Positions 26,035 to 34,195 of a stretch of 64,000 nt of DNA are shown here, piece by piece. Below the pieces are notes generated by a model that made no database searches, was not told the DNA's origin, and saw only the letters and a list, made by a program, of their open reading frames with translations. The stretch is taken from the NCBI RefSeq assembly GCF_003122365.1, contig NZ_CP029254.1, positions 620,001-684,000 of the forward strand. Reading direction: 5' to 3'. A program made the translations under genes and the position numbers. Within the stretch, counting starts at the first letter, position 1. The number at the start of each line of letters is the position of its first letter. This DNA is from Streptomyces spongiicola. Lineage in GTDB: Bacteria > Actinomycetota > Actinomycetes > Streptomycetales > Streptomycetaceae.

Positions 26035-26245
26035 CGGATCTCCGTAGGTTGTCAGGCGGCCCGGGAGGGCCGGATGCGGCTGGTCGGGTCCTGCCGGTCG
26101 TGGCTTCGGAGAAGTGGCCGTCCGGCTCCCCGATCACGCGGACCGCTTGACCTCGTCATCGAGACTCGTTCGTGGACGCCCCGGGCTCCGGGCCGGAGTG
26201 GGGGCGGGCTCCGGTCGCGTTCCCGGAGCCCCGTGGACGGGCGGG

Positions 26246-26860
26246 TCAGTCCCTCACGGCGATACCGTCCAGGACCATCGACAGGTACTGCCGGGCGATC
26301 TCCCCGGGGCCGTGGTGCCCGCCCGGCCGGTACCAGGACGCGGCGACCCAGACCGTGTCGCGGAGGAAGCGGTAGGTGAGCCGGACGTCCAGGTCGTCCC
26401 GGAAGGCACCCGACGCGGCCCCGCGCTCCAGCGTCCCGAGCCAGGCCTCCTCGAACCTCTGCCGGGAGTCGGCGAGGTAGCGGAAGCGGGGGCGGGCGGA
26501 GAGGTGCCGGGACTCCTTCTGGTAGATGGCGACGGCCGCACGGTGCCGGTCGATCTCCCGGAATGACTCGGTCACGAGCGCCTCGAGGGTCTCCCTGGGC
26601 CCGAGCCCGGCGGCGAGGACGGCGTCGTATCCCGTCCACAGCTCGTCGAGGAAGGCGGAGAGGATCTCGTCGACGATCGACTCCTTGGAGTCGAAGTGGT
26701 AGTAGAGGCTGCCCGCGAGCATCCCCGCCTCGTCGGCGATCCTGCGGACGGTGGTGGCACTGTAGCCGTGGGCGGCGAACACCTCGGCGGCCGTGCCGAG
26801 CAGTTCGCGGCGCCGTTCGGGCGAAGCGCTCACCTGGGTCTTCTTCTTGGTCGTGGCCAC
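26246..26860 (-). CDS. kstR2: TetR-family repressor, KstR2-like
   Basis: A 204-aa TetR regulator. The helix-turn-helix reads YSATTVRRIADEAGMLAGSL followed by YYHFDSKESIVDEIL. The ligand domain contains YQKESRHLSARPRFRYLADS and FLRDTVWVAASWYRPGG, which resemble KstR2, the repressor of HIP catabolism whose inducer is HIP-CoA. The two KstR2-like palindromes at 16281 and 27931 frame its target genes. It starts at the ATG at 26860 after a Lys-rich tail (TTKKKTQ). It is on the same strand as fadA6 and ipdF. Confidence 0.87.
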   Translation of the reverse strand: MATTKKKTQVSASPERRRELLGTAAEVFAAHGYSATTVRRIADEAGMLAGSLYYHFDSKESIVDEILSAFLDELWTGYDAVLAAGLGPRETLEALVTESFREIDRHRAAVAIYQKESRHLSARPRFRYLADSRQRFEEAWLGTLERGAASGAFRDDLDVRLTYRFLRDTVWVAASWYRPGGHHGPGEIARQYLSMVLDGIAVRD

Positions 26861-26901
26861 GTGTCCATTCTGGTCCCGCCGGGTCCCGCCCGGAGCCGCC
26901 C

Positions 26902-26946
26902 GCGGCGTCCGCGGCGTCCGCGGCGTCCGCGGCGTCCGCGGCGTCC
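26902..26946. repeat. 9-bp tandem repeat, five exact copies
   Basis: GCGGCGTCC is repeated five times in the 268-bp gap upstream of kstR2. A second short run, ACCGTGGAC three times, sits near 27091-27117, just before the ipdF stop. No gene is visible in 26861-27128. Confidence 0.9.
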
Positions 26947-27128
26947 GGCCGGGCCCGGACCCTCGCGGCGCCGGGTCCGGGGCGGATACCGCGCAGGCCC
27001 GGCCCGCGCCGGGCGGGCGTCGCGGCCGCTTCCGGCCCCGCGCACGCGCGATCCGGCGCGGGGGCCCCGGACAGCGCGGGTGCCTCGGGCACCGTGGACA
27101 CCGTGGACACCGTGGACATCCCGGGCCC

Positions 27129-27917
27129 CTACGGGTGCTGGGAGCTGACGGACACGGTCTCGCCGGTCATGTACGAGGAGTACCCGCTGGCGAGGAAGAC
27201 GATCACGTTGGCGACCTCCCAGGGCTCCGCGTACCGGCCGAACGCCTCGCGGGCGGTGAGGTCCCGGAGCAGTTCGGCGGACGCGGCCCTCACCAGGTGC
27301 GGATGCATCGCGATACTGGGGGCCACGGCGTTGACACGGACCCCGAACTCCGCCGCCTCGACGGCCGCGCACCGGGTGAGGGCCATCACCCCGGCCTTGG
27401 CGGCCGCGTAGTGGGCCTGCCCTGCCTGGGCCCGCCAGCCGAGGACGGAGGCGTTGTTGACGACGACGCCCCCGCGGCCGGAGTCCCGGAAGGCGCGCAG
27501 TGCGGCCCGGGTGCAGCGGAAGGTGCCGTTCAGGGTCACGTCGAGGACGCGGGACCACTGGTCGTCGGACATGTCGACCAGCGCGGCGGTCCCGCCGAGC
27601 CCCGCGTTGTTGACGACGACGTCGGGGCCGCCGTGCAGGCGCGCCGCTTCGCCGAACAGGGCCCGCACCTGGGTCTCGTCGGTGACGTCGCAGAGCAGTG
27701 AGGCGACGGCGTCCGGACCGAACTCGGCCGCGAGCGCCTCCTCCGCCTGCCTCAGCCGGCGGGCGTGCGCGTCGGCGATGAGGACGCGCGCGCCCTCCTC
27801 CAGCAGGCGCCGGGCGGTGGCTCCGCCGATCCCGGCCCCGGCCGCCGCGGTGACGACGGCGGTCCGGCCGGCGAGGAGGGCGTGCCCCGGGACGTACTGA
27901 GCCTTGTTGTCCGTCAC
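27129..27917 (-). CDS. ipdF: SDR oxidoreductase, IpdF-like
   Basis: A 262-aa SDR. The cofactor motif is unusual (VVTAAAGAGIGGATARRLLE, a TAAAGxGIG instead of TGxxxGIG), which is also how mycobacterial IpdF reads in my memory. NNAGLGGTA, NNASVLGWRA with the catalytic Ser, YAAAKAG and SSYMTGETVSVSSQHP complete it. IpdF is proposed to oxidise the 5-hydroxy group of the HIP-CoA intermediate. The start is a GTG at 27917. It is divergent from fadE31 across the operator at 27931. Confidence 0.88.
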   Translation of the reverse strand: MTDNKAQYVPGHALLAGRTAVVTAAAGAGIGGATARRLLEEGARVLIADAHARRLRQAEEALAAEFGPDAVASLLCDVTDETQVRALFGEAARLHGGPDVVVNNAGLGGTAALVDMSDDQWSRVLDVTLNGTFRCTRAALRAFRDSGRGGVVVNNASVLGWRAQAGQAHYAAAKAGVMALTRCAAVEAAEFGVRVNAVAPSIAMHPHLVRAASAELLRDLTAREAFGRYAEPWEVANVIVFLASGYSSYMTGETVSVSSQHP

Positions 27918-27930
27918 ATCGGCACGTTAA

Positions 27931-27950
27931 CCTACCAAACACTTGTTAGG
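27931..27950. promoter_or_regulatory. KstR2-like operator between ipdF and fadE31
   Basis: CCTACCAAACACTTGTTAGG is a 20-bp imperfect palindrome fitting CCTAnCAAnnnnTTGnTAGG at every specified base. It matches the KstR2 consensus I recall, AnCAAGnnCTTGnT, with one mismatch (ACCAAACACTTGTT). It lies 13 bp from the ipdF start and 16 bp from fadE31. Confidence 0.78.
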
Positions 27951-27966
27951 GAACCGAGGTGCGCTG

Positions 27967-29118
27967 ATGGACCTGACGCACACGGCGGACGAGGACGCGT
28001 TCCGCGCCGAGGCCCGCGGCTGGCTGCACGCGCACGTCCCGGACACCCCGCCGCCCTCGCTGGAGACCGAGGAGGGCTTCGCCGCGCACCGCGCGTGGGA
28101 GGCGGAGCTGCAGGCCGGCCGCTGGTCGGCGGTGGCGTGGCCGGAGCGGTACGGCGGCCGGGGCGCGGACATCTTCCACTGGCTGGTGTTCGAGGAGGAG
28201 TACTACGCGGCGGGCGCTCCCGGCCGGGTGTCCCAGAACGGCATCGGCCTGCTGGCCCCGACCCTGTTCGAGCACGGCACGGAGGAGCAGCGGGCCCGGA
28301 TCCTGCCGCCCATGGCGAGCGGTGAGGTGGTCTGGGCCCAGGCCTGGTCCGAGCCCGAGGCCGGCTCGGACCTCGCTTCGCTGCGTTCCCGCGGGGTCCG
28401 CACGGCGGGCGGCTGGCTGCTGTCCGGGCAGAAGACGTGGTCGTCGCGGGCGGCGTTCGCGGACCGGGCGTTCGGCGTCTTCCGCACCGCGCCGGACGGG
28501 GAACGGCCCCACCGGGGCCTGACGTATCTGATGTTCGACCTGCGGGCGCCCGGGGTCACGGTCCGGCCGATCAACCGGCTGGACGGGAAGCCCGCGTTCG
28601 CCGAGGTGTTCCTCGACGAGGTGTTCGTCCCCGACGAGGACGTGATCGGCGAGCCGGGGCAGGGCTGGCGGATCGCCATGTCGACGACGGGCAACGAGCG
28701 CGGCCTGACGCTCCGCTCCCCCGGCCGCTATCTGGCCGCGGCACGGCGCCTGGTCGGGCTGTGGCGCGCCACCGCCGACCCGTCCGACACGGCGCTGCGC
28801 GACCGAGTCGCGGACGCGGTGATCGGGGCGCGGGCGTACCAGCTCTTCACGTGCGCCGGGGCCTCCCGCTTCGCCGCGGGCTCGGCGATCGGCGCGGAGT
28901 CGAGCCTGAACAAGGTGTTCTGGTCCGAGTACGACATCGCCCTGCACGAGACGGCCCTCGATCTGCTGGGCGCGGAGGGCGAACCCGCGGACGGACGGGA
29001 CGGCTGGGCCGAGGGGTACGTCTTCTCCCTCGCGGGACCGATCTACGCGGGTACGAACGAGATCCAGCGCGACATCATCGCCGAGCGGTTGCTGGGCCTG
29101 CCGAAGGGGCGCCGCTGA
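27967..29118 (+). CDS. fadE31: Acyl-CoA dehydrogenase, FadE31-like
   Basis: A 383-aa flavoprotein. It shows RAWEAELQAGRWSAVAWPE, WAQAWSEPEAGSDLASLR (FAD/substrate), TSRGVR-type middle domain and PIYAGTNEIQRDIIAERLLG at the C-terminus. In place of the usual catalytic Glu context, the segment ESSLNKVFWSEYD is seen, as in the steroid-specific FadE enzymes that work as alpha2-beta2 heterotetramers; FadE31 with FadE32 or FadE33 desaturates C/D-ring CoA esters. The ATG at 27967 follows GAGG; earlier in-frame starts would overlap the operator. The next acyl-CoA dehydrogenase subunit lies 311 bp downstream beyond a tandem repeat. Confidence 0.88.
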   Translation: MDLTHTADEDAFRAEARGWLHAHVPDTPPPSLETEEGFAAHRAWEAELQAGRWSAVAWPERYGGRGADIFHWLVFEEEYYAAGAPGRVSQNGIGLLAPTLFEHGTEEQRARILPPMASGEVVWAQAWSEPEAGSDLASLRSRGVRTAGGWLLSGQKTWSSRAAFADRAFGVFRTAPDGERPHRGLTYLMFDLRAPGVTVRPINRLDGKPAFAEVFLDEVFVPDEDVIGEPGQGWRIAMSTTGNERGLTLRSPGRYLAAARRLVGLWRATADPSDTALRDRVADAVIGARAYQLFTCAGASRFAAGSAIGAESSLNKVFWSEYDIALHETALDLLGAEGEPADGRDGWAEGYVFSLAGPIYAGTNEIQRDIIAERLLGLPKGRR

Positions 29119-29121
29119 TGC

Positions 29122-29259
29122 GGGGCGTCCCGCGCGGGCGCGGGCGCGGTCCCGTTCCGCGTACCGGGTGGGGGACGGGGCGTCCCGCGCGGGCGCGGGC
29201 GCGGTCCCGTTCCGCGTACCGGGTGGGGGACGGGGCGCCCCGCGCGGGCGCGGGCGCGG
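29122..29259. repeat. 55-bp tandem repeat between the two acyl-CoA dehydrogenase genes
   Basis: The unit beginning GGGGCGTCCCGCGCGGGCGC starts at 29122, 29177 and 29232 (the last truncated after 28 bp), period exactly 55 bp. Rich in CG dinucleotides. The remaining gap to 29429 has a doubled GACCGGCAGGACCGTG but no gene. Confidence 0.9.
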
Positions 29260-29429
29260 CACGAACCAGGCTCCGGCCGGCCGGCAGCTCGCGACGCGTC
29301 CCGGGCGGCCGCGGTGGTGCGGCCCACCGGGCGCCGGACGGCCCCCGGGGCGGCCCACCGCACCGCGCGACCGGCAGGACCGTGCGACCGGCAGGACCGT
29401 GTGACCGGCCGGGGAGAGGGAGGCGCACC

Positions 29430-30599
29430 GTGAGGTTCCTGCCGACGGACGAACAGCGCGCGTTCACCCGGTCGTTGCACACGATGCTGACGGCGGCCCG
29501 CCCACCGGCGGCCGCCCGCGCCTGGGCGGCCGGGGACCCCGCACCGGGGCGCGCCGTCTGGACCGGCCTCGCGGAAGCGGGAGTGTTCGCGCTGGCCGTA
29601 CCGGAGAACCACGGCGGCCTCGGCCCGCTCCCGGCCGAACTGGCCCTCGCGTTCGTGGAGCTGGGGCGCCACGCGGTACCGGGTCCGGTGGTCGAGACGG
29701 TCGCGGCGGCGGCGCTGCTGACGGCCCTGGGAGACCCGGCACCGGCGGAACGGCTGCTGCCGGGCATCGCGGCGGGCGAGGTCATGACCACCCTGCGGCT
29801 GCCCGGCACCGGACCGTACGCCCTGGACGCCGACGCGGCGACGAGCGTCCTGGTGGTGGACGCCGCCCCCGCCGTCCCCGGGCCCGGTTCGCCCGGCGAC
29901 AGCGACGCCGACGCCGACGCCGACGTGAAAGGACACGCAGACGCAAGCGAAGGCGCACACGGCGGCGACCACGCCCGCGACAGGAACGGGAAGGGGACCG
30001 GGAAGGGGACCGGGAACGGAGCCGGGGACGCGTCCCGCCCCGGACCGAAAGCCACCCGCCCGCCGACCCTGCGGATCGCGCCCGGCCACGGCCCGGTCCG
30101 GGCGTCGGCGGACCCGGTGCGCCGGCTGTCCGTGCCGGAGGGGGGCGGTGAGGTGCTGGCCGCCGGCCCCGGCGTGGCGGCCGCGGCGGCCCATGCCGAG
30201 GACTGGGCCAGGCTGGCCACCGCCGCCCAGGCCCTCGGCGCGGGGCTTGCGCTGCTGGACCGGACCGTGGAGCACGTCGGGCGGCGCGCCCAGTTCGGTG
30301 TGCCGATCGGCTCCTTCCAGGCGGTGAAGCACCGGCTGGCGGACACCCTGATCGCCCTCGAGTTCGCCCGGCCGCTGGTCCTCGGCGCCGCCGTCACCAT
30401 GGCCCGCGCCGACATCGCCGCGGCGAAGGTCGCGGCCGGGGAAGCCGCGTACGGTGCCGCCCGTACGGCCCTCCAACTGCACGGCGCGATCGGCTACACA
30501 GAGGAGCTGGACCTCGCCCTCTGGCTGCGCAAGGCACGGCCGCTGCGGGACGCCTGGGGGACCCCCGCGCAGTGCCGGGCTGCGGTCCTGCGGCCGTAG
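29430..30599 (+). CDS. Acyl-CoA dehydrogenase beta-type subunit, FadE32/FadE33-like, with linker expansion
   Basis: A 389-aa member of the short beta-subunit group (usual length about 320). N-terminus FLPTDEQRAFTRSLHTML; C-terminal domain GRRAQFGVPIGSFQAVKHRLAD, then ALQLHGAIGYTEELDLALWLRK, which supplies the catalytic-side helix. The middle domain is shortened and split by about 60 low-complexity residues (Asp-Ala repeats, then GKGTGKGTGNG) around residues 155-215, explaining the extra length. The GTG at 29430 has GGGAGG. Together with FadE31 it should form the heterotetrameric steroid acyl-CoA dehydrogenase; mycobacteria have two such beta subunits, here only one is present. Confidence 0.84.
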   Translation: MRFLPTDEQRAFTRSLHTMLTAARPPAAARAWAAGDPAPGRAVWTGLAEAGVFALAVPENHGGLGPLPAELALAFVELGRHAVPGPVVETVAAAALLTALGDPAPAERLLPGIAAGEVMTTLRLPGTGPYALDADAATSVLVVDAAPAVPGPGSPGDSDADADADVKGHADASEGAHGGDHARDRNGKGTGKGTGNGAGDASRPGPKATRPPTLRIAPGHGPVRASADPVRRLSVPEGGGEVLAAGPGVAAAAAHAEDWARLATAAQALGAGLALLDRTVEHVGRRAQFGVPIGSFQAVKHRLADTLIALEFARPLVLGAAVTMARADIAAAKVAAGEAAYGAARTALQLHGAIGYTEELDLALWLRKARPLRDAWGTPAQCRAAVLRP

Positions 30600-30901
30600 G
30601 GGCGCGTCGCGGGCGTCCCACCCGTCAGTGAGCGTCCGGCACGCACTCCCCCGTGCCCCTACGGGAAAGGAGGGTCTGCAAGGTTGAGCGGTACGGAGGT
30701 GTCCGCGGGCCCGGCGGGTGGGTGACGCAGCGTGTCCGCAGCCGTTGGTTGTCGGCATGACGAAGGCCGAACCCTTACAAGAACCGGACCATCCGTCTAT
30801 TCGGCACATCCGACACCGGTGACGCCTCGACGACCCACCCACCGCGGCTGTCGTCCGCTGACGTTGCCGTCAGCCAACCCAGAAGGGCCGGCGACGGGTT
30901 T
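30600..30901. other. Gap without an intact gene at the left edge of an accessory patch
   Basis: Base composition drops in GC from about 30740. A 21-codon open frame starts at an ATG at 30757 (MTKAEPLQEPDHP, containing a TTA codon) and stops near 30822; it has no ribosome site and is probably a gene stump. No tRNA was recognised as an insertion point. Confidence 0.4.
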
Positions 30902-31132
30902 CTACTCCGCTCGGGTGACCTGGGCGTGGTCGGTGAAGACCCGTCTGAACAGGTCGTGGCCGGTGCGTCCGGAATGGCGGAGTGCCCAGTCCTGTGCGGC
31001 TTCCTGCTCGGCGTGGGGTCCGGATTCGGCTCCGCAGTTGGCAGCGGTGCAGAACGCCTCGTAGGTGATGCCGCCTTCGGGCGCGTGGCAGATGGTGTGA
31101 ACGACGTGCCGGTATACAGCGCGGGGGCTCAT
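30902..31132 (-). CDS. Small conserved Streptomyces protein of unknown function
   Basis: A 76-aa protein starting SPRAVYRHVVHTICHAPEGG, with Cys in YEAFCTAANCGAES and a C-terminal half QDWALRHSGRTGHDLFRRV. Proteins of this shape are common in Streptomyces next to GntR regulators, and I cannot give a function. The two Cys plus His residues could bind a metal. The ATG at 31132 overlaps the stop of the upstream small gene (ATGA), so the two are coupled. Confidence 0.75.
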   Translation of the reverse strand: MSPRAVYRHVVHTICHAPEGGITYEAFCTAANCGAESGPHAEQEAAQDWALRHSGRTGHDLFRRVFTDHAQVTRAE

Positions 31133-31326
31133 TGGTGGCCCTCCGGGTGGCGTCGCAGGTAGACGTTGCAGTCGCTGACGGTGGTCATATCGCCGACCAC
31201 GCGAGCCCGGTCGCGCACGTTGGCCAACTCCGCGCACCCCGCACAGCCCTCTACGGGTACCGGCTCCACCTCCAGGCGCAAGGGGAGTTCAACTGGCGGG
31301 GTCGAGTACCTGGTCGGCTCCGTCAC
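31129..31326 (-). CDS. Small Cys-containing protein of unknown function
   Basis: A 65-aa acidic protein from a GTG at 31326 (TEPTRYSTPPVELPLRLE), with CAGCAELANVRDRARVVGD and a third Cys in SDCNVYLRRHPEGHQ. Similar small proteins accompany the preceding family in Streptomyces accessory patches. The start is chosen at GTG because AGAGGTGG lies about 10 bases upstream; an ATG at 31353 would add nine unlikely residues. It is divergent from the GntR gene. Confidence 0.7.
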   Translation of the reverse strand: MTEPTRYSTPPVELPLRLEVEPVPVEGCAGCAELANVRDRARVVGDMTTVSDCNVYLRRHPEGHQ

Positions 31327-31482
31327 TGCACATCGCCACCTCTCGAACATCACATGGCCGACCTCTTGACAGTTCGGCGCTCTAGTTCAGTATTCGAGTG
31401 ACCGAAGCACTCCCGCTACAGTTCGCAGTGCACTAGTGTGCCCTCACTGACATCACGTCAACTCGACAGAAGGGCAAGCCTT
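31327..31482. promoter_or_regulatory. Divergent promoter region of the GntR gene and the small-protein pair
   Basis: A+T-richer than its surroundings. TTGACA at 31366-31371 could be a -35. The 8-bp palindrome CACTAGTG at 31431-31438 lies 45 bp before the GntR start and is a possible site for autoregulation. AAGGG precedes the GntR ATG. Confidence 0.4.
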
Positions 31483-32205
31483 ATGCCCAGTCCCAAGACG
31501 TTCACGAAGATCGCGGATCACTTCCGGGAGCGCATCCTGTCGGGAGAGCTTGAGCCCGGCGCCAAGCTGCCGACGAACCGGGAGATCGCCGGCCAGTGGC
31601 AGGCCGCGGCCGCCACGGTCTCGCGGGCCTTGCAGGCTCTCCAGGTGGAGAACTTCATCCGCACCACCCCCAGGGGCACCTACGTCGCCGACGACCCTCG
31701 CTGGACGTTGTCAGCGCGGGACCGGCTGACCCGGGTCCAGCGGGTGAAGTCGTTCCTGGCCGAGGGCGAGACGAGCCGGGTGACGGCCGCCGAGCTGATC
31801 ATCCCGCCGCTGTACGTGGCGGAGATCTTCGATCTGGAGGCCGGGGATCAGGTGGTGCGGCGCGAGTGGCTGGCGGGCCGGGGCAAGACCCGGACCGTGT
31901 TCGCGGTGACCTGGTACCCGGCCCCGTTCGCCGCCCTCGTGGCGGATCTGCTGAACACGGCCCCGGGCCGCAATCACGGACTGTCCACCCGGGTTCTGGA
32001 AGCCACCGGGCGCACGATCACCCACGCCCGCGACGACATGCACGCCCGCCCCGCCGACGCCCGAGAGGCGAGCGCGCTGGGGCTGCCGGTCGGCTCTCCG
32101 GTCCTGGCCGGCGTCCACCGCTGGTCGGACACAGAGGGGATCATCGAGTACGGGGAATGGTGCCTGCCGCCCCGCTTCACCATCGGCTACGACTACCAGC
32201 CCTGA
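31483..32205 (+). CDS. GntR-family regulator, HutC subgroup
   Basis: A 240-aa repressor. The N-terminal winged helix reads FTKIADHFRERILSGELEPG, then KLPTNREIAGQWQAAAATVS and FIRTTPRGTYV. The C-terminal half has the UTRA/chorismate-lyase-like ligand fold (VRREWLAGRGKTRTVFAVTWY, GLPVGSPVLAGVHRWSD and EYGEWCLPPRFTIGYDY). The ligand is unknown. It lies divergently next to the two small coupled genes, which are its most likely targets, inside a lower-GC patch. Confidence 0.9.
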   Translation: MPSPKTFTKIADHFRERILSGELEPGAKLPTNREIAGQWQAAAATVSRALQALQVENFIRTTPRGTYVADDPRWTLSARDRLTRVQRVKSFLAEGETSRVTAAELIIPPLYVAEIFDLEAGDQVVRREWLAGRGKTRTVFAVTWYPAPFAALVADLLNTAPGRNHGLSTRVLEATGRTITHARDDMHARPADAREASALGLPVGSPVLAGVHRWSDTEGIIEYGEWCLPPRFTIGYDYQP

Positions 32206-32262
32206 CCGATCCACACGAAGCGCCCCCGGAAGCCGGCCTGCGACCTTCGGGGACGCCGTCGC

Positions 32263-32560
32263 GTGGATGTCCGCGACGGTCAGATTGCAGGTCGTCTGGT
32301 GCTGGGCGAAGGAGCGGTTCTGCCGTATCTGGGTGGTCGACTCGTCGTTGCCGAGGAGAGTCATGCCCGGCTTGAGGGCTCCGGCTTCTATCCATTGCTC
32401 TTCCGAAGGGCTCCAGAACGGGTGGTCGTAGGCTGCCGTGAGCTTGCGCGGGCCGGCCGCGGGTGGGAATCGTCAGCTTCAGCTCGTTGAAGCGCTTGTC
32501 GTCCTGGGTGATGATCTGGCCTGTCACCTCTCGGACGGCTGTGCGCCGCGTGGCCGGTCG
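32263..32560 (-). pseudogene. HINT-domain fragment of an RHS/polymorphic-toxin protein
   Basis: Minus-strand pieces read REVTGQIITQDDKRFNELKL, then, after one frameshift, KLTAAYDHPFWSPSEEQWIE, AGALKPGMTLLGNDES and NRSFAQHQTTCNLTVADIH. In intact pretoxin HINT (intein-like) domains these continue into HTYYVLAGQTPVLVHN, but here the homology ends exactly after VADIH. Both ends are missing and the frame is broken, so it is a remnant. It marks a former toxin/conflict locus. Confidence 0.75.
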
Positions 32561-32734
32561 GCGGAGACCTCCCACGGGCGGTGATGCTACGTGCGCGTAC
32601 CGTCACTGCCGGAGATGCCGCGACGCCCGCCCATCATCCGGTCGGGGACGGGGGCAGGCGCCGCGTCTGTTCCGTACGCCTTTGTACGGGACGTCTATGG
32701 GGGACCGTCAGCGCGGTCCGCGGTGTTCGCCGGG

Positions 32735-34195
32735 TCAGACCGTCAGGGCGCGGTCCGTCGGGCGGATGGGGGCGGGCAGTTCGCTCGCGCCCGTGAGGTA
32801 GCGGTCCACCCCGCGTGCCGCGGAGCGGCCCTCGGCGATGGCCCAGACGATGAGGGACTGGCCGCGGCCCGCGTCGCCGGCGACGTAGACGCCGTCGATG
32901 TTGGTGGCGAAGTCCGCGTCACGGGCGATGTTACCGCGCTCGTCCAGTGCCAGGCCGAACTGGGTGACCAGGCCGTTCTCGACGTCGGTGCCGGTGAAGC
33001 CCATGGCGAGGGTGACCAGCTGGGCGGGGATGGCCCGCTCCGTGCCGGGCTTCGGGGCGGGCCGGCCGTCGGCGAACTCGACCTCGACGAGGTGCAGCGA
33101 CCGGACGTCGCCGTTCGCGTCGCCCTCGAAGTGGGTGGTGGAGACGGAGTAGACCCGCTCGCCGCCCTCCTCGTGCGCGGACGTCACCTTGTAGAGCATC
33201 GGGAACGTCGGCCAGGGCTGGCCGGTGCCGCGCTCCTCGCCCGGGCGGGGCATGATCTCCAGCTGGGTGACGGAGGCGGCGCCCTGGCGGTGGGCCGTGC
33301 CGACGCAGTCGGCTCCGGTGTCGCCGCCGCCGATGACGACGACGTGCTTGCCCTCGGCGGTGATCGGCGGGGTGACGAAGTCGCCTTCGACGACCTTGTT
33401 GGAGAGCGGCAGGTACTCCATCGCCTGATGGATGCCGTTCAGTTCGCGGCCGGGCACCGGCAGGTCGCGCGCGGTGGTGGCACCGGCGGCGATGACGACC
33501 GCGTCGAAGCGCTTGCGCAGGTCCGTCGCCGTCAGGTCGCGGCCGATCTCGATCCCGGTGCGGAACTTGGTGCCCTCCGCGCGCATCTGCTCGATACGGC
33601 GGTTGATGTGCCGCTTCTCCATCTTGAACTCGGGGATGCCGTAGCGCAGCAGACCGCCGACGCGGTCGGCGCGCTCGTACACGACGACGGTGTGGCCGGC
33701 GCGGGTCAGCTGCTGGGCGGCGGCGAGGCCCGCCGGACCCGAGCCGATGACCGCGACGGTCTTGCCGGACAGCCGCTCCGGCGGCTGCGGTGTCACGTCA
33801 CCCGTGTCCCACGCCTTGTCGATGATCGAGACCTCGACGTTCTTGATGGTGACGGCGGGCTGGCTGATGCCGAGGACGCACGCCGCCTCGCAGGGGGCGG
33901 GGCAGAGCCGTCCGGTGAACTCCGGGAAGTTGTTCGTGGCGTGCAGCCGCTCGCTCGCCGCCTGCCAGTTCTCGCGGTAGGCGTAGTCGTTCCACTCGGG
34001 GATGAGGTTCCCGAGCGGGCAGCCGTTGTGGCAGAACGGGATACCGCAGTCCATGCAGCGCCCGGCCTGCTTGCTGATGATCGGCAGCAGGGAGCCGGGG
34101 ACGTACACCTCGTTCCAGTCCTTGACGCGCTCGGCGACGGGCCGGGTCTCGGCGACCTCGCGGCCGGTGGTCAGGAAGCCCTTGGGGTCAGCCAT
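32735..34195 (-). CDS. gltD: Glutamate synthase (NADPH), small subunit
   Basis: The 486-aa subunit oxidises NADPH and passes electrons to GltB for making glutamate from glutamine and 2-oxoglutarate. The N-terminal iron-sulfur motifs [17 protein letters not shown] and [10 protein letters not shown] are complete. FAD binds at [17 protein letters not shown] and NADPH at [15 protein letters not shown]; the ATGF-type segment LAMGFTGTD is near the end. The ATG at 34195 lies inside the last codons of gltB (8-bp overlap), so the two subunits are coupled. Confidence 0.97.
   Translation of the reverse strand: MADPKGFLTTGREVAETRPVAERVKDWNEVYVPGSLLPIISKQAGRCMDCGIPFCHNGCPLGNLIPEWNDYAYRENWQAASERLHATNNFPEFTGRLCPAPCEAACVLGISQPAVTIKNVEVSIIDKAWDTGDVTPQPPERLSGKTVAVIGSGPAGLAAAQQLTRAGHTVVVYERADRVGGLLRYGIPEFKMEKRHINRRIEQMRAEGTKFRTGIEIGRDLTATDLRKRFDAVVIAAGATTARDLPVPGRELNGIHQAMEYLPLSNKVVEGDFVTPPITAEGKHVVVIGGGDTGADCVGTAHRQGAASVTQLEIMPRPGEERGTGQPWPTFPMLYKVTSAHEEGGERVYSVSTTHFEGDANGDVRSLHLVEVEFADGRPAPKPGTERAIPAQLVTLAMGFTGTDVENGLVTQFGLALDERGNIARDADFATNIDGVYVAGDAGRGQSLIVWAIAEGRSAARGVDRYLTGASELPAPIRPTDRALTV

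Noticed and set aside
30600-32734. tRNA-integrated mobile element around the GntR gene
   Set aside because: No tRNA, integrase, transposase or flanking direct repeat could be found, so only an accessory patch is claimed.
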